Positions 60,401 to 64,000 of a DNA stretch of 64,000 bases are shown in pieces (position 1 is the stretch's first letter; each line of letters starts with the position of its first letter). Below the pieces are notes generated by a model. The model saw nothing but the letters and a program-made list of their open reading frames with translations, was not told the DNA's origin and ran no database searches. Source of the stretch: Gallionella sp. Its GTDB lineage: Bacteria > Pseudomonadota > Gammaproteobacteria > Burkholderiales > Gallionellaceae. A program made the position numbers and the translations under genes. Location: contig JALNYK010000012.1 in assembly GCA_023229845.1 (NCBI GenBank), forward strand, positions 1 through 64,000, written 5' to 3'.

Positions 60401-62466
60401 ATGACCTTCCCGCGCTGGTAGAAGTTTCAATCCTCGCTCGCACCGGAGTGCGAGCGCTACTTTTGAGCTTTGAGGGTGAATTTTCACGGTTTCGGTTTCA
60501 ATCCTCGCTCGCACCGGAGTGCGAGCGCTACGAAATATCCGCTTGCCTCAGTCCGCCCCGTATCCGTGTTTCAATCCTCGCTCGCACCGGAGTGCGAGCG
60601 CTACATGATCAGTTCGGTGGATGGCGCATTGCAGGATCGGTTTCAATCCTCGCTCGCACCGGAGTGCGAGCGCTACTTACGCTCTGGCGAAAGTGCTAGG
60701 ACTACAAACCGGTTTCAATCCTCGCTCGCACCGGAGTGCGAGCGCTACCCGCGTCTTTCTGGTTGGGTGCAGGCATCAGTTAGTTTCAATCCTCGCTCGC
60801 ACCGGAGTGCGAGCGCTACCCCGTATTCACTGGCCGTCGATATGTTGGATAGTGGTTTCAATCCTCGCTCGCACCGGAGTGCGAGCGCTACACTGCGCGG
60901 CTTCAGTAATATCGCTTGGCAGGCAAGTTTCAATCCTCGCTCGCACCGGAGTGCGAGCGCTACAACTGCCGGTAGTTTGCTAGGGTTTAAGCATTCAGTT
61001 TCAATCCTCGCTCGCACCGGAGTGCGAGCGCTACCAGTATCATGCAGGCCATTATCGGACGGTTGGCGGTTTCAATCCTCGCTCGCACCGGAGTGCGAGC
61101 GCTACAACAGTGCGCGCCTTGTAACAATCACCTCCACGGGTTTCAATCCTCGCTCGCACCGGAGTGCGAGCGCTACCCCGTATTCACTGGCCGTCGAAGG
61201 TTTTATTAGAAGGTTTCAATCCTCGCTCGCACCGGAGTGCGAGCGCTACGGGCGTCGATGCCGAAAAAATTGCCGACGTACTCGTTTCAATCCTCGCTCG
61301 CACCGGAGTGCGAGCGCTACCCCTTAACTTGTAATAGGGATACTTACCAAATGGGTTTCAATCCTCGCTCGCACCGGAGTGCGAGCGCTACCTATTCCTA
61401 GCAGATATTACTGTTTCAATCCTCGCTCGCACCGGAGTGCGAGCGCTACCTTCGCGAAAGGGATATATGTACGCAATATCAGACGTTTCAATCCTCGCTC
61501 GCACCGGAGTGCGAGCGCTACGAACACGGCTCAGAAGTACATCCATAAGTGCGTTGTTTCAATCCTCGCTCGCACCGGAGTGCGAGCGCTACTTCAGCAC
61601 GATGCAAAGTTCGCAGAAGTGTATCTAGTTTCAATCCTCGCTCGCACCGGAGTGCGAGCGCTACGGGGTTGGTGGATGAGTGCGCGAAGCACTTGGGCGT
61701 TTCAATCCTCGCTCGCACCGGAGTGCGAGCGCTACGTTTTTGACCCACCACACCTCAAGCACGTTGGGGAGTTTCAATCCTCGCTCGCACCGGAGTGCGA
61801 GCGCTACGCAGCCAAAGCCAATGTCTACGACAACCTGCAAACCGTTTCAATCCTCGCTCGCACCGGAGTGCGAGCGCTACCCAAAGATGCAGGCAATACG
61901 GATGATTATTTACATAGTCAGTTTCAATCCTCGCTCGCACCGGAGTGCGAGCGCTACCGTCCCATCACGCGAGATTAAATCCGTCGCCAAGGGTTTCAAT
62001 CCTCGCTCGCACCGGAGTGCGAGCGCTACGATAACAGCGCAGGACGAAAACGAGGCTGACGATTTAGTTTCAATCCTCGCTCGCACCGGAGTGCGAGCGC
62101 TACGGTGGGGTGCGATACCAGGAAAGCAGATTGAATTTGTTTCAATCCTCGCTCGCACCGGAGTGCGAGCGCTACGGAAACGGGACAGGTCAAGAGCCAT
62201 GCGGCAGGAGTTTCAATCCTCGCTCGCACCGGAGTGCGAGCGCTACGTTTCACTGGTGCGCGCAATAAATATCAGTGGAGTGTTTCAATCCTCGCTCGCA
62301 CCGGAGTGCGAGCGCTACTCCAGCTACCTCACGAAATACATATCAAAAGAGTTTGTTTCAATCCTCGCTCGCACCGGAGTGCGAGCGCTACCCATGAAGG
62401 AAAACGACGATTAGCCAGAACATGATTTAGTTTCAATCCTCGCTCGCACCGGAGTGCGAGCGCTAC
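57492..62466 (-). CRISPR. CRISPR array, 70 repeats of 37 bp, 69 spacers, type I-C associated
   Basis: Plus-strand repeat begins GTTTCAATCC and ends GAGCGCTAC, with the stem CGCTCGCAC / GTGCGAGCG around CGGA. By hand I count 70 repeats at 70-77 bp steps; spacers are 33-40 nt except one of 21 nt. Orientation is minus: the reversed repeat ends in GGATTGAAAC, the leader and cas2-cas1 lie at the right end, and the only degenerate repeat (57492, two changes: GTTTCGATCTTC) is at the left, the trailer end. Two neighbouring spacers are identical (57743-57776 and 57814-57847). The repeat is longer than the usual 32 bp of I-C arrays. Many frames run open through the array (because the period is often 72), but they are not genes. 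Confidence 0.98.
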
Positions 62467-62647
62467 AGTCCGCTCCCAACGCCCTGACATGCAACGTTTA
62501 AAAGCGAACTTTGCGCGAACCTCGGGAAAATTGCTTTCCCAAAACTCGCACAATTCTTGTGGCGGAGCAATAAAGCTACTTCGCACAATGTGTTACGTGA
62601 AGCGCGAACCCGCCGGGGTTGGGGCATTGCTTGGGGTTCGCGCGTGG
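62467..62647 (-). promoter_or_regulatory. CRISPR leader
   Basis: 181 bp between the first repeat and the cas2 stop codon; less GC-rich than the flanks. It contains two inverted pairs: GGGAAA / TTTCCC (62524-62540) and GCGCGAACCC / GGGTTCGCGC (62602-62611 and 62634-62643, perfect 10 bp, 22-base loop). A third copy of GCGCGAACC stands at 62513. The second hairpin follows cas2 directly and may end cas transcription or serve as an integration-host-type site. No clear promoter hexamers are recognised. Confidence 0.7.
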
Positions 62648-62938
62648 TCATATTACCAATGGTCCTTCGAAATCCACGGCGCGGAAGTGGCCGTGTTCTT
62701 TGATATGCAATTCTACCGGTTCGGTGAGTCGGTATAAACGCAGGCAGTCTTCTTTTTCGTTGATTTCGGCGAGGAGGTCGCGTTCCAGTTGTTCGTATTG
62801 CATCTGGTTTACGCGGCATTCGAAGACGGAATTCTGCACGCGCTGGCCGATGCTTTCGCAGACCTTGGCTACGCGGCGCAAGCGGCGGCGGCCTTCTTTG
62901 GTTTCAGTTGAGACGTCGTAGGCGACGATGATGAGCAT
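62648..62938 (-). CDS. cas2: CRISPR-associated endoribonuclease Cas2 (I-C type)
   Basis: 96 residues from the ATG at 62938. Typical Cas2 ferredoxin fold: MLIIVAYDVSTETKEGRRRL with the catalytic Asp in YDVST, RVAKVCESIGQRVQNSVFEC as the second strand, and the closing KEDCLRLYRLTEPVELHI. In I-C systems Cas2 forms the Cas1-Cas2 integrase core. It starts 1 bp after the cas1 stop codon, so the two are coupled. A longer frame upstream only reads through the end of cas1. Confidence 0.93.
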   Translation of the reverse strand: MLIIVAYDVSTETKEGRRRLRRVAKVCESIGQRVQNSVFECRVNQMQYEQLERDLLAEINEKEDCLRLYRLTEPVELHIKEHGHFRAVDFEGPLVI

Positions 62939-62939
62939 G

Positions 62940-63977
62940 TTAGCGCGCCAGAAAAGGAAGGTAGGTTTCGGTTTCTCCGCGTATGTGTCGTGCCAGCAGA
63001 CGGGCCTGGATTTGCGGCAGCAGGCCGATGGGCATTTTCGTTTCCAGCAGGGGATGGGTGATTTCTTCCTGTTTGCGCTCTTGATAGGCGACGACAACCG
63101 CGCGGCGGGCATCGCCTTCTAACAAAACTGCGCCGCCTTCGCGTTCCACAAAATCACCCTTGCTGATTTGCCCGCGATTGATGAGGGTGAGCACCAGTCG
63201 GTCGGCCATGATGGCGCGGAACTCTTCCATCAGGTCCAGCGCCAGTGCGGCTCGACCGGGGCGCACGGCATGCAGGAAACCGAGTTGCGGGTCGAGGCCG
63301 ACTGCTTCCAGTGCGGAACGGCAATCGTTCATCAGCATGGAATACAGGAAGGAGAGCAGGGCGTTGATGCGGTCGCGCGGCGGGCGGCGCGTGCGACCGT
63401 CCATGCCGAAGATGCTGCGCACATCGCGGCGGACGATGCCGTTCATGGCGGAGAAGTAAACTTTTGCGGCATCGCCTTCGATGCCGCGCACGCTATCGAG
63501 ATCGGCGGTCAGTGGCAAGTTGCGCACGGAAGCGCGCAACGCGGTCGCGGCGGCGGTGAGCGTTTTGGCATCGGTTTCGTCAGCCGCTTCGCGCGCGCCG
63601 CGCAGCAAGACTTGGCGCGCATTGCGCAGTTTTCCGGCGATCATGGCGCGGGAGACATTCAGCGCGAATGCGGCATCGCCCGCCTGCCGATGCTGTGCTT
63701 GCCGCAGCAGGATGTTGCCGGAAACCGCGCCTTCCAAGCGAGCCTTGAAACGCCCGTTGCCATCCAGTAGCACCAGCGAGATTCCGTCGTCCGCGCAGCG
63801 GTGCATCAGGGCGGGGGAGAGCATGATGTTACCCAGACATACAACGCTGCCCAGATGGTGCAGCGGTACTTGTAGTTTCTTCACGCGCTCCACATCCACG
63901 CGCAGGGTGTCATTCTCCAGATGGAGATAACTGTGGGGCGTCATCACGTAGAGGGTGTTGAGTATCTGGCGGGCCAT
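62940..63977 (-). CDS. cas1: CRISPR-associated integrase Cas1 (I-C type)
   Basis: 345 residues, complete. The N-terminal beta domain starts QILNTLYVMTPHSYLHLEND as in I-C Cas1; the catalytic Glu is in RGIEGDAAKVYFSAMNGIVR, and the His and Asp ligands are in LGFLHAVRPGRAALALDLME. It catalyses spacer integration with Cas2. Cas4 is not fused to it, which argues against the I-G (I-U) type. In I-C operons cas4, cas7, cas8c, cas5 and cas3 stand upstream of cas1; here they would lie beyond the right edge of the window. Bases 63978-64000 hold only the upstream gap. Confidence 0.95.
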   Translation of the reverse strand: MARQILNTLYVMTPHSYLHLENDTLRVDVERVKKLQVPLHHLGSVVCLGNIMLSPALMHRCADDGISLVLLDGNGRFKARLEGAVSGNILLRQAQHRQAGDAAFALNVSRAMIAGKLRNARQVLLRGAREAADETDAKTLTAAATALRASVRNLPLTADLDSVRGIEGDAAKVYFSAMNGIVRRDVRSIFGMDGRTRRPPRDRINALLSFLYSMLMNDCRSALEAVGLDPQLGFLHAVRPGRAALALDLMEEFRAIMADRLVLTLINRGQISKGDFVEREGGAVLLEGDARRAVVVAYQERKQEEITHPLLETKMPIGLLPQIQARLLARHIRGETETYLPFLAR

Positions 63978-64000
63978 CGGTGATCTCGGCTCGAATCCAG

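Noticed and set aside
60820..61212. Possible cloning-vector (lacZ alpha) contamination suggested by a 15-mer in two spacers
   Set aside because: The match ends at 15 bases, sits between perfect CRISPR repeats, and no other vector sequence is seen.
57500..62466. Many open frames rich in SSLAPECERY or NPRSHRSASAT peptides
   Set aside because: They are translations of the CRISPR repeat; the period of about 72 bp keeps frames open.

Overview
The window looks like a chromosomal segment of a betaproteobacterium. It is GC-rich with strong G/C third-position bias, and it carries proteobacterial housekeeping genes: miaA, mutL, comEC, lolCD, cheZ and an E. coli-type two-gene pntAB. The SHP/DHC cytochrome pair, hemerythrin and many cyclic-di-GMP and two-component proteins fit a redox-active, chemotactic environmental organism; a Gallionellaceae-like or other Nitrosomonadales lineage is my inference, not something the bases prove.

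Layout. 1-4.1 kb: the end of a B-lectin protein, a tail-collar (microcystin-dependent-protein type) exported protein, a Sel1-repeat protein and a hicAB toxin-antitoxin pair. 4.2-19.8 kb: a surface-protein locus with an 11.6 kb gene for a 3880-residue repetitive protein headed by DUF4347, then an outer-membrane-factor lipoprotein and two adaptor proteins, one with a GAF-like cytosolic head. No ABC transporter or protease gene accompanies them. 19.9-26.4 kb: an arn-type locus for formylated aminoarabinose chemistry (GT2, separate formyltransferase and decarboxylase genes instead of fused ArnA, deformylase) plus UDP-glucose dehydrogenase on the other strand and an HDOD protein. 26.7-30.4 kb: hybrid histidine kinase and HD-GYP response regulator. 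30.5-43 kb: miaA, an MFS symporter, mutL, pntAB, a large PAS/GAF/GGDEF protein, hemerythrin, cheZ and a DUF4149 protein. 43-54 kb: comEC, two small TonB-like N-terminal proteins, a winged-helix regulator with a lipoprotein and membrane protein that share a periplasmic domain, a serine hydrolase, a GNAT gene with a palindromic operator, the dhc-shp cytochromes, a CDF transporter and a DUF2062 protein. 54.4-56.3 kb: lolDC. 56.4-64 kb: a CRISPR region.

The CRISPR region holds 70 repeats of 37 bp (69 spacers) on the minus-strand orientation, with cas2 and cas1 of I-C type at the leader side; the effector genes must lie beyond the right edge. The trailer end is degenerate. About 0.9 kb outside it lie two relic repeats one array period apart, and between them and the array sits a ParE/RelE-type toxin gene broken by an amber codon next to its intact antitoxin.

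The window is rich in small dispersed repeats. They include a 153-bp MITE-like element and a partial copy, a 130-bp inverted-repeat family, GTAGGGGCGCG palindromes, a 7-bp tandem array of about 30 units inside the arn operon, and palindromic or purine-rich elements inserted in frame into arnC, ugd, mutL (twice) and comEC.
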